A stretch of DNA of 64,000 bases from Salvator merianae (GCA_003586115.2 QVOM02000042.1:40204204-40268203); one strand, 5' to 3'. Shown: positions 24,397-37,509, numbered from the stretch's first letter. Notes: a model not told the origin generated them from the sequence alone. A program made the numbers and translations.

Positions 24397-25738
24397 AGTG
24401 GGAATTAGCATATTAAAATATTTTCTTACATAATAGGTTAAGATGTTTTAAAGCATGTTTTTAGATTTTTAAAATGCTACCTTTGGCCGTTGTTACTTTA
24501 TAAGAATACCGTATCTACATTTTAAACTTGACAAATTAGGTGAGTATGAATTAAATGTGTTTCACCTTCCCAGTTCTTAGAACGGCCATTACTTGATAAT
24601 TATCTCAGCTTACTTTGCAAGTCTCATTACTGAAATGTTTTAGGAGTTTCTCAGAAATAGTTACTTAAATAGCTCCTAGAAAAGGCCACATAGTATTTAC
24701 TAACTTTCATCTGGCTCTGTGATATCTCAGTCCATGTGAAAGCTGCATTAACTACTAAATTAGTGCAGTGCTTACTTCTCCATATTGTTGAATTAGTCTT
24801 TACGCTCAGCACCTGGCTAGACTTGAAGCACTTCCAGATCTGCAGATTGTGGCCACCTGCCATGTCCCAAGCTCTTCTAGAAGTGCTGCTTCTCTCTTTA
24901 TCTGCTTAGTTCAGAGTTCGAAAAGACTCCATCTAAAAATGATCACTGAGTGGGCTTGAATGAGTCTACTAGCTCTTGCCTTTGTTACACAGGAACAAGT
25001 ACAAAAAGCACCCAGCTTCAGATGGCCACCTCCAACTGGCGTAATTATGATCAAAAGCAGAACTGTCACTCTTGTTCCCACAAGTCCCACTTGACATGCT
25101 TACTTAATAAGTTATGGTGGAGAAACCTGATAGGATCCTCTCTGTTAAAGCTATAGTTGAAGTAGAGGTAGCTGGTGTGATGGTCCAAGGATGCTTGGGA
25201 TCACAAGTCATGTTGATCTCAAGTGTAGAATGAAAGAAGAAATAAGGAAAATGGGGAGGGAATTGGCCAATTAAAGCCCTCCAAGTAATGGCAGAGAAGA
25301 ATTTAAGATGGAGGCAGTGTTCATACTGCCATCTATGCACTTACCAGGATGCTTCAGCCTCTCACTCAATACCCCACTCCCTAGCATGAAGCTGTAAAAA
25401 AATGCTCACGTTTGGGCATGTAGAGGGTGACAGTCCTCTTGTTCTCAGTACTCAGTAGGGAAATTTGGAGAAGGGCAAAGAGAACGTGGCTCTTTTTCCT
25501 TCTCCAGTATCTTAAAATTTGTTAACCAACCAGAAGAGGCCTTAAATGGCCTACTGAGTTGATTTTTATATTATAGTCAGGGGTCTGTATAATCTGCCAC
25601 AGTGTATTGTAGCTTCTGTTTTGCTTGCCCTTACTTTTTCCCCAGAGCATTTTTATTAAAAACCAGAAACCAAGCTGTTTCAGCAAACAAATTGTAAGTT
25701 AGTTGTTCTCTCTTTTTTTCTTTCCAATTTTTGCTTAG

Positions 25739-25862
25739 AATTATTGGGCTGCCTCGAGATGATTTCATTTTTGATGTAGAAGGGACTGCAGATATGAAAC
25801 CTGCTATATTGAAAATGACCAGAAATGATGGATTAGAGAATGTCTTCGTACATCCTAATTAG
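25739..25862 (+). other. Candidate cryptic or terminal exon, 40 codons, unknown product
   Basis: A strong splice acceptor (pyrimidine tract ctctctttttttctttcc followed by tttttgcttag) precedes a stretch that reads openly for 40 codons to TAG at 25860-25862. The frame starts at 25740 as IIGLPRDDFIFD..., with A at 25739 as the last base of a split codon. Composition is protein-like (charged, no low complexity), unlike the surrounding intron. I do not recognise the sequence. It does not match any part of Galpha-q that I know. If joined to GNAQ exon 3, whose last bases are TA, the first base A makes TAA, so the transcript would stop at once. It could be a poison or terminal exon, an exon of a nested gene, a retrocopy fragment, or chance. 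Downstream sequence is AT-rich and UTR-like, but I did not identify a convincing polyadenylation signal close by. Confidence 0.3.
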
Positions 25863-26394
25863 GTTTTGCTAGGCTATGTGTTATAGACAAATGATGTGCC
25901 TTATTTAGCTTACAATTATATAACTCAGACTTCTGTCACTGTTGTGACAAATGTGGTCAAAGCTGTGTGACCTGATTTATTACTGAGTGTCAAGAAAAGG
26001 CCGTCCCAGTAAGGTCCAAACTCTTAGTAGATCCTCCAGCTTAAAATTTAGCCATAAATTCAAAGAAACTGCTGTGGTCTTTAAAAAACACTTTCAGATG
26101 ACTGCTCTGTTTCATACTTTAAAAATGGATGAATCATTACTGCACATCACAAAAACATTTGCTGTGCTGTTGTCTTGTTCTGTACAAATTGTCTACCTTA
26201 ACAGAATCCCAGCACATTTCAGAGAATTTTGAGAGATCTCCTAGGGTGAAGGGGGGATTGAATCCAGTTGTCCTTGAATATGTTTAGATTCTAACAACAA
26301 TTTTTCCTAATCCTCTCTGTTCTTGGCTGGGGCTAATGGGAGTTGGAAGTTTTGTCCCTGTCTCTAGTGTCCATACTTAGTTCAAGAACAGAAA

Positions 26395-26650
26395 ACTGTA
26401 AGAGGAGCCCTGCTGGATCAGACTACAACCCATCTTGTTCAGCATGCTGTCTCGCACAGTGGTCTGCCATTTGCTTCTGGGCATTCTCAAGCAGACGACA
26501 AAAGCAAACCTTCACCTGCTCTCGAATCCCTACAAATGGCCTTTAGAGGTATCCTGCCTGTCTTTCCAACCTGGAGGCAGTATGTAGGCATCCATTTAGT
26601 AGTCATTGGTATACCTGTCTACCATGAATTTGTTCAACCCTTTCTTAGGG
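26395..26650 (-). mobile_element. CR1 LINE 3' fragment, minus strand
   Basis: Begins with the reverse-complement 3' end (taagaggagccctgctggat) and runs through the familiar tcttgttcagcatgctgtct. Only the 3' UTR and last codons remain. Confidence 0.75.
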
Positions 26651-27477
26651 CCTAGCTACACTATATATCTCTATATATAGATATAGAGCACAAAATAGCA
26701 TTATTGTTTTCATGGGCAAGATTAAGAAGCGTCATTTTACTATCATTTTCCTTTCTTTTAAACTTCATTCTAGGTTTTCACGGTTCTGTTTTTTACTGTT
26801 CTGATTGCACAGTCTCATTCTTATTACAGTTTGCTTTCTTGGGTGTGTACACAATTGTGCAGTTGCCTGCCTGCAACAGGGCATTCCAGGGAAAGACCGT
26901 AAGGCGTATCCTTTGGTCCAATCAGGAGCACCAAAGAAAGGAGCATGAGCACATGGGTTTGAAAACCTTGCAGTGTTGTTTATCCTGCATTTTCAGTACT
27001 CAACTGTGATCTCAAAATAAGTTGCTTTCAGTTCCATTGTTCATGTATCCCTATATCTCTATTTTCTTTGCTCTCTCCTGATTGTTTTATTTAGGGGGAG
27101 AAATTGGGAGGGGAAAAAACAGCCAATGAGCTCTCAGGTCACAGTTACAGCCTATGGGGAAAGGGCAGGGTCAAAAAACCAATTGTCATTTCTGTCATTG
27201 TGATATAACAGTAATTGATGGTGGCTGAATCAGGCCTTTTTCACTGTTCTGTGCAGGGAAAATCACAACACCCATGCAATTTTGTACAAAAATTGTGCTG
27301 AAGCATAAAGTAAACACTGCAGAGAGTGAAAGGGCACATTAGCCAATCAGAGAATGGAGTGAAGTTGACTTCATGAGACTGGACTGGGTTCCTTTTCATT
27401 CTTGATTTAGGACCCGAGAGGATACAGTGTGACAGTGGAAAAGAGGAACAGAACTGCAATAAAGTAATGTAACCCTC

Positions 27478-27990
27478 TGGGTGAAAAAATACTTCCCCTG
27501 GTCAGTCCTAACTTTCCAGTCTGCCAGCTTCATAGAATGATGCCTAGTTCCATCTTTTCCACACCTTGCACGATTTTATATACTTCAATCAGGTCACCCC
27601 TTAAACACCATTTTTCAAGGCTGAAGAGGCTTAGACCTTGCATTTACTGCTTTGCTGAATACAATCCACTCCGCCAATGTCAGGGGGTCCTTCTGGAGCT
27701 CTTCACAACTTCTTTTAGTTTTTACTACTCTGGATAATTTAGTGTTATCAGCAGGCTTTGCTCTCTTGCAGCTCACCCCTGCTTCTAGATTATTTTTGTA
27801 TAAATTAAAAAATACAGGGCCATACTGAACCTTGGGAGAAACCCACTTTTTACTTCCCTCCACTCAGAGAACTGTCCATTTATTAGTATTCTCTGTTTAC
27901 TCTCCTTTAGCCAGTTACCAGTCCAGGACGTGTCCTCTTATTCCATGACTAATGAGTTTATTCAAGAGCCTTTGATTTTGTAAGACATGT
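27478..27990 (-). mobile_element. CR1 LINE fragment with internal deletion, minus strand
   Basis: Reverse complement of RT C-terminus (aaaaaatacttcccctgg; ttttatatacttcaatcagg), then a jump to more upstream RT sequence (ggtccttctggagctcttca; gataatttagtgttatcagc; ccagttaccagtcc). About 300 bp of the element expected between them is missing. Confidence 0.8.
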
Positions 27991-27998
27991 CTCCCAAC

Positions 27999-28625
27999 CC
28001 CTTGATCATTCTGGTTTCCCTTTTCTGCTGCACCATTTCCAGTTCCACAATATCTTTCCTGTGATGAGGTGACCAGAATTGTACCTAATGTGCCAAATGT
28101 GGTCTTACCATAGATTTATAAAGAGGCATAATGATGCATGCAGCTTTATTTTCTTCCCTTCTTAATTATTCCCAGAATGAAATTCACTTTTTTTTACTGC
28201 TGCTGTGCATTGGGTTGACACCTTCACTGAACTGTCCATCAGAATCTCTTTCCTGGTTTTCCACAGAAAGCTCAAGTCCCATTAATTTATAGATGTAATG
28301 AGTTTTTAAGCCTCGAAGGTTTGAACAGCCATAATACATTCATACATCACTAACTGTGGAACCATTAAAATTATGTATTATCTGCATTATTACATACTGC
28401 AATTCACATAGGCCATTTCTACATAGCACTCTTTATCCCTCACTGCATGGACCAGTCTTGGACCAGATCAAGAGATTTGGCCTAAGACTGGCAGAACAGC
28501 CTGTGGTCTGCACCCAGGCAGACCATCCTGACCAACGTTCAAGTTGTTGGGGGCTCCAATGTGCACCATCTTGTATATACTAACATTGAAGCTTATTTGT
28601 TACTTAGTTGTCCACTCACTCAACT
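27999..28625 (-). mobile_element. Second CR1 LINE fragment, minus strand, with 225-bp insertion
   Basis: Starts at ttgatcattctggtttccct and covers the RT interval missing from the preceding copy (gtgaccagaattgtacc; ttgggttgacaccttcac). It is interrupted at about 28327-28552 by unrelated sequence and resumes at caatgtgcaccatcttg ... ccactcactcaactt. Confidence 0.75.
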
Positions 28626-28851
28626 TCAAGAGGCCATTACCCCCTTTTGCCTTGAACTGCACTGCAGAATACAGCCAAGGTTCCCACGTATCACAAAGTT
28701 AGATGAATTTTTCTTCTGTTAGACGAACTGCCGTGGTGATGTTTTTGTTGAAGACAGAGCATTGGGTAATTCTTCAAAGAAACCTGCAGCATTTTCTGAA
28801 TCACCATCTTAGAAACACTATGATATAAAAGACAGCTTTTCCTTCTACTTT

Positions 28852-29070
28852 ATTTTACTTATTTCTATTTCTATCCCATCCTGTACCTGAAGGTCTCAGG
28901 GCGGGGCACAATAAAATCAGCATAAAAGCAGATATAATAAAACGGTGACAGTGCCTGCATTGGGAGGGGATGCTGTCCCCTCAGCTAAAGGCCAAGGTAA
29001 AGAGGTGCACTGTCACCTGACATCTAACTACGTATAAAGAGGGTGCCTTATGCATCTCAGAGACTTTTTC
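28852..29070 (-). mobile_element. L2-type 3' tail / SINE-like repeat family D, copy 1
   Basis: Shared sequence: cccatcctgtacctgaaggt, ctcagggcgggg, cagtgcctgcattgggaggg, then a region ending catctcagagac. The same layout recurs at 43248 and 47845. Likely the 3' part of a LINE or a derived SINE in minus orientation. Confidence 0.6.
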
Positions 29071-30679
29071 ATAGCCTGGAGTCTATAACCAAGAATGCCC
29101 TTCCATGTGCCCCCCCCCTTAACTCTGTAAGGTATTAAGCATGCAGATGCTTCTATATAAGTCATTGCATCATGCAGCCTATAAAACTGCATTTCCTCCC
29201 TGCAATTAACTCGGTGGTGTGTACTGAATGCCATTTTTGTATGCAGCATTCAAGGAAGCTTCATTCAAAAGACATGACCTTCAGTTCTAAGGCAAGCTGC
29301 TTACTTGACTATTGTGCTTCAGATCTAACGCTCTTTAGTTTTTGCATAATTTATAAGTGCAGTAATGCTCTCTAATGTTTTTCCTGGAATTCCTTGTTCA
29401 GCCTAAAAGATTACAGGCATCTTTGGAAGCAGTGAAGCATGAAAGCTGTCCCTTCCTCTCTCTTTCATTCGCATACATACATGTATGCGCTGGAAGGCTG
29501 CTGGAGTCATTTTCTTTTTTAATTTGATCAAATGTAGAACAGACGTGGGCAGGTCTCATATACATTCAGCTAGCCATTCATCTGATTAGAAAAGCATGCT
29601 TCTTTTTGGTTTGAAATCTTAATATATTTTTAGTACTAGCCACATTTTTGAAGTTAATTATAGTTGTAATTTGTTGTGTAAAAAGATCTGGAGAGGTAGC
29701 TGAGGCAGTTCTCGTGGGTTGCTATAGAGAAGCCTGAGGTATATTACCAAGGTAATATGCAGGGGACGTGCTGTGCATCACAATATTGTTACTAATTTCT
29801 GACAAAATCACAAAATTTGGGCGCAGCTTGATTTTGTGATATAGCTTGGGAGAGGGGAATATTGTTTACAATTAGTCAAGAAATTACTTTGTGGAGATAA
29901 AAATTAAGACAATATTATATTGGAATTCTGAAATCTGAAAAATAACTGTACATTTAAATCATTGGCAGTATAAGAAAGGGGAAGTGTACATTTCCTGATG
30001 TCCTTCCTTAGTGCATTTAGTATCAGTATCTTTGTGTAACGTAGTGAGGTCAGTTCCAGTTGTCCTAAGCTAATTAAATTAGTATTATCAAAATCAGGGT
30101 ATAGAGAGCTTGTAGAGAAAGTGGTGATATCCTGAAAGGTTTTTCTGATACAGTTGTATAAGCCCTTCTCTTCCTCCTCATCTATGGATTCTTCATCCTT
30201 GGTCCCATGTATGTGATAAGTCAGGCCAAGCCTAAGGTTTCCTCCTGAATGAAAAGCAAAATTCCTATTAGAATTTCCTGCAAGAGGGTAGAATGAAAGT
30301 TGTGGTCTTTCAAAAATGCCACTTTGGTCCCTCCTTGATTTTCACCTAGCAGGCTGCAAAGAAGCAGCTGTGCAGTGCAGGAGACAGTGAAGAAGGCAGT
30401 GGAGAGAGGGAGGCAGAGGAGGATGGTCAGGCTTCAGGGTGTGGGGTAGCTCAGACTCGTGTCCTTTGCTGTGCTGACTGGAGGAAGGGCATGGGTTTCC
30501 TGAGCTAGAGGAAACCAGAGAACACATAACAGGAAGTCAATGGCACAGAGAGCTCTATGGCTGCTTCCCACATTTCATCTACTGCTTGCTTTGTAAATCT
30601 ACTATCTACTATGTCAATGGGAATAATGGTATATTTACCACACCATATACACTGCATATGGTAAATGTGCTGTATTTTT

Positions 30680-30726
30680 AGTGTGTGTGTGTGTGTGTAT
30701 ACACACACACACGCACACGCACACAG
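30680..30726. repeat. (GT)n-(AC)n palindromic microsatellite
   Basis: A GT run passes through tatac into an AC run, giving a perfect inverted repeat gtgtgtgtgt-atac-acacacac of alternating purine and pyrimidine. Confidence 0.95.
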
Positions 30727-31516
30727 CAGATATAGTGTGGTATAGTTTTCCTGGTCTGTGTGCTCTTCATGATTTACATTTAGAAACATTCCTTGTATAT
30801 GATCAGAGGGTGCTCTTAATAGGCTTGAACAAGGAACTTAACAGAGAGGAGAAAGAAGGGAGATCATCGAAATTGCACAAAAGCATCATTCCTCTGAGAC
30901 CTCATTAATGCTATTATATCGGTTTGGTGTTGCTACTGGCTGCATCCACACTGGGCGCAAAGTGCACCTGCTGAGGTCCCGAGGGGTTTGGTCTTCACAC
31001 AGCTGTGCCGCCTTCAGCCCTATAGTCCACCTCCAAGAGTCCATAATTGGCCTGAAAGGTATCCTTCCCATAGAGCAGGAAGAACAACCATCCTTGCCAT
31101 TCATGCTGCTGCCATAAAGAAGGACAGTGTGAGCAACTTACCTGCCTCGCTCAGTGCCCAGCCCTATTTCATGAGCCACAGAAAATGGCTGACTTCTGAG
31201 GCTACTTCTTGCACATCCCCAAATAGGCCCATGCTGTAATTTCAAAACCAAGGAACTTTGTTGTGTTGATGTTTGTGAGAGGTGAAGTATGAGGTTGAAG
31301 ACACTACACCTTTTGCCTGCTGGGCTGGAGCAAGCACTCAGGTGCTATCATACCCCATTGTGGAGATGCAACCTTCTAACTGAATGAAGTCTGCTCAAAG
31401 AAATCTAATGTCTAATTTTTATTTTTTTAAAGAAAACGTTTACTACAGGAGTAAGATATTAAATGTACTGCATAGGGTACAAATCAACTAGTTTGTCTGG
31501 CTAGTGGAAACTCTTC

Positions 31517-31902
31517 ACCTGGGGCCCTTCTGCACTGCCTTACCATGATCCAAACAAGTGGGCCTGGACTAGCAAGGCTCTGTGGTTCAGATCACAGCAA
31601 GGTGTGGAACTGGAACCTGAACTTCCCCCTGGAACAAAAGTGGATCTTTCAGTAGTTAGGAACGTGGAAATGGATCACCCAGTAGTCAGGAACTTGGAGG
31701 CATGGCTTCTGCATGCCTCTGTGTTCCAGACCAGGGCCTGCTAAATATACTGGTAGATCTCCATATTGAGGTCCCCTGGTGATCAGATCAAGGGCCTCTT
31801 CATCTGCACGACACTAGCAGTGGATGGGAGTTCTTATTTCCACACTCACGTGCAAAAGGAAGGCACTTTAATAATACCAACAAGTGCAGAAAGGGCCATG
31901 TT
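31517..31902. mobile_element. TIR element related to family A ends
   Basis: Ends gggcccttctgcactgcc and aagtgcagaaagggccat are inverted repeats matching family A termini. The interior (about 350 bp) differs from family A, so it may be a longer relative. No coding capacity. Confidence 0.55.
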
Positions 31903-33180
31903 TTAAACTCCTCACCTTCATAGTGACAATTAGAATGAAAACTGGCATTATTTGGCATTTTGAAGATACCACATTTTGTACTGGTTTCTACAAGACTGCC
32001 TACCTGACTTCAAACTCTCTGCTGTGGTATTAAAACATGAAGTTGATCCAAAAGCAAATCAGGGTCTATTATTTCTTCCTCATTGTGCAAGAGCTCTCTC
32101 ATTAGGCCTCGCTAATGTATCTTTGATCTTGAGTAACACATCTGATCACCCAGGACAAGGTGTTTGTGCAATGCAGAAAAATAATGTGAGCCTGTAGACA
32201 GGGTTACGTGGCTCAGGACTTTCTGAAGTGGAGAGCACCCTCCCCAGGGCTGCCGAGTCAGAAAGAAAGAACGTGGACTGGTAGTGTTTGCACGAAGAGG
32301 CTTAAATGAAGCTAAACATGCTGCCTACTTGGGCAAGTAGCTTTCAGATATTTCATAACCCAACAGATTGCTTTGTTGACCAAGCTGCCTGTGCAAGCTC
32401 ACTTTGAAGTCAGTTATGTGTACATTGCATTCTCTTGTTTCATAGTCATAACTGTCTACATGTGCCTTACCCTGTGGGTTTGTCAAGTCAGTCTGTTCAA
32501 GGCCTGCACCATAAAAGCCGCTTGATTTTGAAAACTCAGGTTAATTTATACGGAGGTGCACATATGTAAAATCACACAATATAGATTACTTTAATCCTTA
32601 GATAAACTACGTGGAATATATGTGTTATTTGAAACAAGACAAATTGTGAGGGACAAAAAAAAATCTAATCACCATTTCTCTATTGTTATCATAGTAAGTA
32701 AGGGTTTTCATTCATTTTAGTCCTGTTACTGTGAATGAAGTGGAGATTCTGATTAGTTGGTTATCATAAGGGGAACATAGTTTTCATTCTGTTTAAACTG
32801 TAGTAGAAGTTGGTTTAATGTTCTTTAGGAGGCCTAAGAACATAGCCAGACTTGAGGATCCCTTTAAGTCATGCAAAACCTAAAAACAAGAGCTTGCTGT
32901 GTATTACAGAACTAAAAATAGGAATTTCTGCTATTGGTTAAGAATACCTTTAGCACATGTATGTGAAAACCTATCTAAAAGAAACAAATCACCTTATTCC
33001 ATAAAAATAAGTTAACTTTTATGAAGATGGAGCAGGTATAAAATGCATTTCTATTAAAAATGACCCATCAGTTGGTGAGTGTGGAATGAAGCATGGTAGG
33101 AGCCTTACTTGAATCTCTCCGAATCATGTTTCTGTTAGTTCTAATACTGCAAGCTGTTGCTAGTGTTTGGAACTGCAGTC

Positions 33181-33295
33181 TTAATTAATTAATTAATTAA
33201 TTATAGCGTTTGTATCTTCCCTTCACTTGGAGGTCCCAGGGCTGGTCACAACACAATATAAAACAATCACTAAAACATATTTAAAAATATAACTC
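33181..33295 (-). repeat. (TTAA)n plus L2-like tail
   Basis: A run of ttaa units (33181-33205) leads into cgtttgtatcttcccttcac and gaggtcccagggctggtcac, typical of the reverse complement of an L2-type 3' end. Confidence 0.6.
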
Positions 33296-33718
33296 ATACA
33301 ACTGCCTTCTCTTGTTTCCAAAAGAAGCATCCCTGGAGATCAACGGAGGCAGAATTCATTATGCATTAAATGTATTACTTTTGGTAAATCAGTTTGTACA
33401 GTTATCCATTAATGCAAGCCCTATGGCTACTCAGATCTTCACTATTAAATGTCCAACTGAATCCAGAATGTATAGACGAAGGACTCTCAGCAAGTACGAA
33501 TTATAATGTGGGCAACAACGTCCTCCCTTTTATATAAGTATTAAAGGTATAGAAATCCAGACTTGGTTTCCATATGGTGACTTCACTTAAATGGGGTTTG
33601 TTTCCAAAAAATGTGTTTTTTAGGATTTTTAAAGGTCTGTACTGAATTCTGAATTTTCTTTAGATTGAACTCCTTTATTCACTTGTCTAGAGTAAAACAC
33701 TGTTGAATTCCAGAGGTT

Positions 33719-33860
33719 AAGGCTACATTCACGTGCAATAAAAAAAAAAACGCTCAAAAATGCACTTAATATGGATTAAAGGTGGTATGGGAACAGTAGC
33801 TGTCTGACTCTACCACATATAAGCCACTTTTTGTTCTTGCTGCATGTGAACACAGCCTTA
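33719..33860. mobile_element. Short TIR element, possible PIF/Harbinger type
   Basis: Ends aaggctacattcacgtgca and tgcatgtgaacacagcctta are inverted repeats over about 19 bp with a few mismatches. Each end carries a TTA, consistent with a 3-bp TWA target duplication, but this is ambiguous because the TTA could be part of the terminus. Confidence 0.5.
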
Positions 33861-34094
33861 GTTTTACATCCATGCATAGGATTCAGAATTCATAAAAGTA
33901 TATTTTTTTATAGCTATATCTCCTGTGATTTTTTTAACCTTAATGACCAACAAGCCTTGTGGCTAAAGCTGACAGGGAAGGTGCTGTTGACATTTAAAAT
34001 AACTTTTAACTAGTGGTGTTAACTTCAGTAGATAATCTTCAGATGTTTCATAATATGGGACTTCAAGGGAAATATTTATTAGTGGGAAAATGCA

Positions 34095-34400
34095 TACTAA
34101 TGCCACTGGATGAGACCTGTGACCCATCTAATCCAACAGTTTGTTCTCACAGTGGCTTACCAGATGAACAAGGAGGCCGAGGAGCAGAAGATGAACACAT
34201 AGCTTGCTCTGCTTGCAATCTCCCAGGATATCACCTCCTTCTGTTATTACGACTAATGATCATTGATAACCCTAACTTCCTTGAAATTGGTTCAAAGCTT
34301 TTCTAAAACCATCCAAGCTGGTAGCCAACACCACATCTTTTGGTAGTGAATTCCAAGGTTTAACATGTTTTTATGTAAGGTTCATTCATTTCAAATGTAC
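34095..34400 (-). mobile_element. CR1 LINE 3' fragment, minus strand
   Basis: Contains the reverse complement of the CR1 3' region: acccatctaatccaacagtt, tctcacagtggcttaccaga, aaaccatccaagctggtagc and gtgaattccaaggtttaac. Confidence 0.8.
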
Positions 34401-35224
34401 ACTAATTTGAATTAAGTTCTAAAACTGTTCTTTTCTGGTTTAAAACTGAATGGTGCTTAAGGCCTGACAATTAGCCTTCTCTTTTTACACTGAAGATCAT
34501 TCTTGCTGGAGCTAAATGCTGCTTTCAATGATTTAATTAAGTCTTTGTCTGGATGCTGAGTTGAATTATGTATGAAAAAGGTCCATAAGGGCCCCAGTTA
34601 CAAGAATAAGATACTATTATTGCATATAAGAGAGAAAAAAAATCTGTATTCATTTGTACATGTGGGAATTTTTGTAGTTGATGACCTGGTATCATATTTC
34701 ATGATGTAGTCAAAGGAAAAGGTTGAAAAAAGCTGAGCATTTTGCTAAGTTGCAGAAAATTGTTTATCAGATGAACGTGTGGAATTAAATATGTTCCAGG
34801 AATATACTGGCATATACGTCACGCCTATAATTTGGCAAGGGATATTGAGAAATAATAATAAGGATGCAGAATGATTTTAGGTTAATTTTTTTGGTGGGGG
34901 GAGGATGAGTCTTATACTGTGCAAAATACATTGACCGTAACGTTATTCCTGCAAGTAAGAACCACTGAGAACAATAAGACTTAACTATCGAATAGGCAGA
35001 AATAGGATTGCACTATCAAGCAAGATAAGTTTTTTCCTTCTATACTTACCTGAAATCTGCATCAAGAAGTTTACCATGGGCCTCCCTTTTGCATGTTACT
35101 GCAGAATACAGGAGGTCCTGCCTGCTGCTAGTACTCTCTGTCTGCACCAAACGGAGCCTATTCCGTATCTAGAGGGTCTAGGTCGTGATCCCCAGTGGAC
35201 CTGATTTCTCAGGTCCAGCAGTAT

Positions 35225-35365
35225 ATGAATCACGAAGGTGTGCGGAACGCACTCACCTCCGTCTTCTGGATTAACATGGGGGACACATTTTGGCAGCGCA
35301 CCTTATTGAGCTGCTGAAATGGGTCCCCTCTGGGTCTGAGGCCAGGAAGTAAAGTTCCTGTCCAT
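35225..35365 (-). repeat. Unclassified dispersed repeat E, copy 1
   Basis: Shares with 52262-52385 (opposite orientation) gaaatgggtcccc, the adjacent aaagttcctg / ctaaagttcctag segment and the tail near gcgcacc. GC-richer than its surroundings. I cannot name the family. Confidence 0.5.
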
Positions 35366-36337
35366 TGGAGCAAAGGAAGCCTACTCTGAAGATTGTGTGA
35401 GCTTCAGGACCAGTCCGGGGGGCACGGCTGGAAAAGCAGTCGCTATAGTTCCGTCCCTGAGCCATCCATCCTGCCCTTGGAATTTCTTGCTTTGTTCCAG
35501 ACCAAATGGCACAGGAAAGTGCAGAAAGGCCCTTGGTTAGTACACATGAGATAATCAAGATTAGAAGCTTCTCATAATGATGGCTTAAGCTGCTTTTGCC
35601 AGCCTAACAGCCATGGCTTCCACAAGTGTAAGCAAACATGTTATATAAATTTAAATAATATATAAAAGTATTGTTTCTGGGCTTTTCTTCTATGTGGGGA
35701 TTTGTAGAATTTAGCAGGGAGAGAGGATAGTGCAAGCACAGGAGTGCTGATTGAGTGACCAGCCTTTCTCAGAACAACGTATTATATAGTATTAACAAAG
35801 AAGGTGCTTAGCTTGGTGCACACTGCGTTAAACAAAAGTATTAGAAACGTAAATATAGGAAATGAATTGTTGCTTTTTAAAAATTTACACATCCCCGTGT
35901 TCTCTCCTTAGTGTTGATACAGTTTAGCTCCATTCATTTTTTTTAATTTTTTTATATATTTTTTTTGGTACTTACAGCTCTGACAGAGATTAAAAAGGTG
36001 ATATTATAAAGTGGCAAAATTATTTCTTGAAAGTAACACTGGTGGGTGTAAATCTTATCTTAACTGCACTGTAAAAGATTCAAACAGAGCCCTACCACGA
36101 AATGAAAACTAATTACCCCTTAAATATTTTCTATTTCACATTCCCATAGCAAATAATGGAGCCAGTTTCCTGGTGGATAATAAGCAACAACTAGCAGCTA
36201 TGTTGTACTGTGAAGCAACTTAGGTTAGGGCATTTCCGCACAAAGCCATTAACAGTTCCTCCCACTTCCAAGACTGTCTTTTCTCAGTTCCTGAACACTG
36301 GCAAAGTAGAATGTTCTACAGTAAGGTGATTCATAGG

Positions 36338-36540
36338 TTGTGATCAGAAAAAAAGCAGGGAAAAAAGCATATTCACTTAGAGAAGACTTCAAGGTGGAAT
36401 TGTTCACACACCAGTCTACTCCTCCCCCTTCTTCTTAATATTCTGTGGTAGAAAAAGTGAACTAGAGAAGGCTTAAGAACATGAGGGCCACACGCTGTCT
36501 CTCTGAGGTGCCCCTTTTGTTATGTCTGAACACAGCCATA
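36338..36540 (+). mobile_element. TIR element family B copy
   Basis: gttgtgatcagaaaaaaagc at the left, core tctactcctcccccttctt, right end gttatgtctgaacacagcc. Confidence 0.7.
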
Positions 36541-36874
36541 GTGTCACTGTTACAGGCATCAGATGCTTACTTCTGGCATAGCTCCATGAGAGGAGGGAGG
36601 CAGTGACTTAAAAATTATTTAGAGGGTACCCAATCCAGCCCAAGTTACTTTAGGAATATTCCCAGGGAAACCTCTATTTATATCAAGGAATACGTGTTCC
36701 TGTAAACTTCCTTAATTTCAGTATGATAGCATAGATGAGCAGACAGGAACAACTGTATTATATACATCTATTTTAAAGGATGGGATGTAAATACTTAAAC
36801 TAGCCATTATGTTTCATGACTGAACATCATGGTGATTATGTTTACTTGTAGGCTATCATTTATTTTGAACATTA

Positions 36875-37020
36875 GAACGTAAGACCTACGTAGTCTTGCT
36901 GTCTGCTTTTGCAGAAGTCCATCAGACAGACATGAGCACTCAGCTTGCTCTGCTTGCAGTCTCTCAGCATCTGGCCTTTGACTATATACTGCTATCAGAG
37001 CTAAAATACCCTTGGGCCTT
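36875..37020 (-). mobile_element. CR1 LINE 3' fragment, minus strand, left part
   Basis: tcagcttgctctgcttgcag and neighbouring sequence match the 3' UTR copy at 34095 (tagcttgctctgcttgcaat). It may form one element with 37510-37870, separated by about 490 bp of unrelated sequence. Confidence 0.55.
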
Positions 37021-37509
37021 TCCACGCAGGACATTGTCCTGTGCTAAAAAAAGATCTAGAGGCTTCCCTTCCCCATAATAGTGGAGACTCCACCCCTTCT
37101 AGCATGCTCTGTCTGCACAGGCTGGAGTGTAGACTCGGATAGGGCATCCAAAATGGTTTATCAGTGCACCTTGACATAGAGGTGTACCAGCAAGCCAGAG
37201 GTAGTATATTGGACCATGGAGATGTGCGAATGACACAGCTGTGTGGTCTGATCTACCACAAGAGACCTTTTTTCAGTGGTACAACAGGGTGCATCACCAG
37301 AATGGCCCCCCTGGTAGTTCCAAGGAACTTTTGTTCCTGGCCTTTGGAGTATTTAGCGACCCCACCACCATTTCTGAAAGTGGTGTGGGACCTGGTACAG
37401 GACAGGCCATCCCAATGTAGACAGTCTTGTCACACACCAGAAGCAACCCATTCCAGCTTGGGATGGGTAGCCCACCATGTCCCGATTGAAGGGGTAAGTA
37501 CAAATCTAC

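Noticed and set aside
26704..27009. 101-codon hydrophobic open frame in intron 3
   Set aside because: No homology recognised, no splice context or flanking exon; consistent with chance in T-rich sequence.
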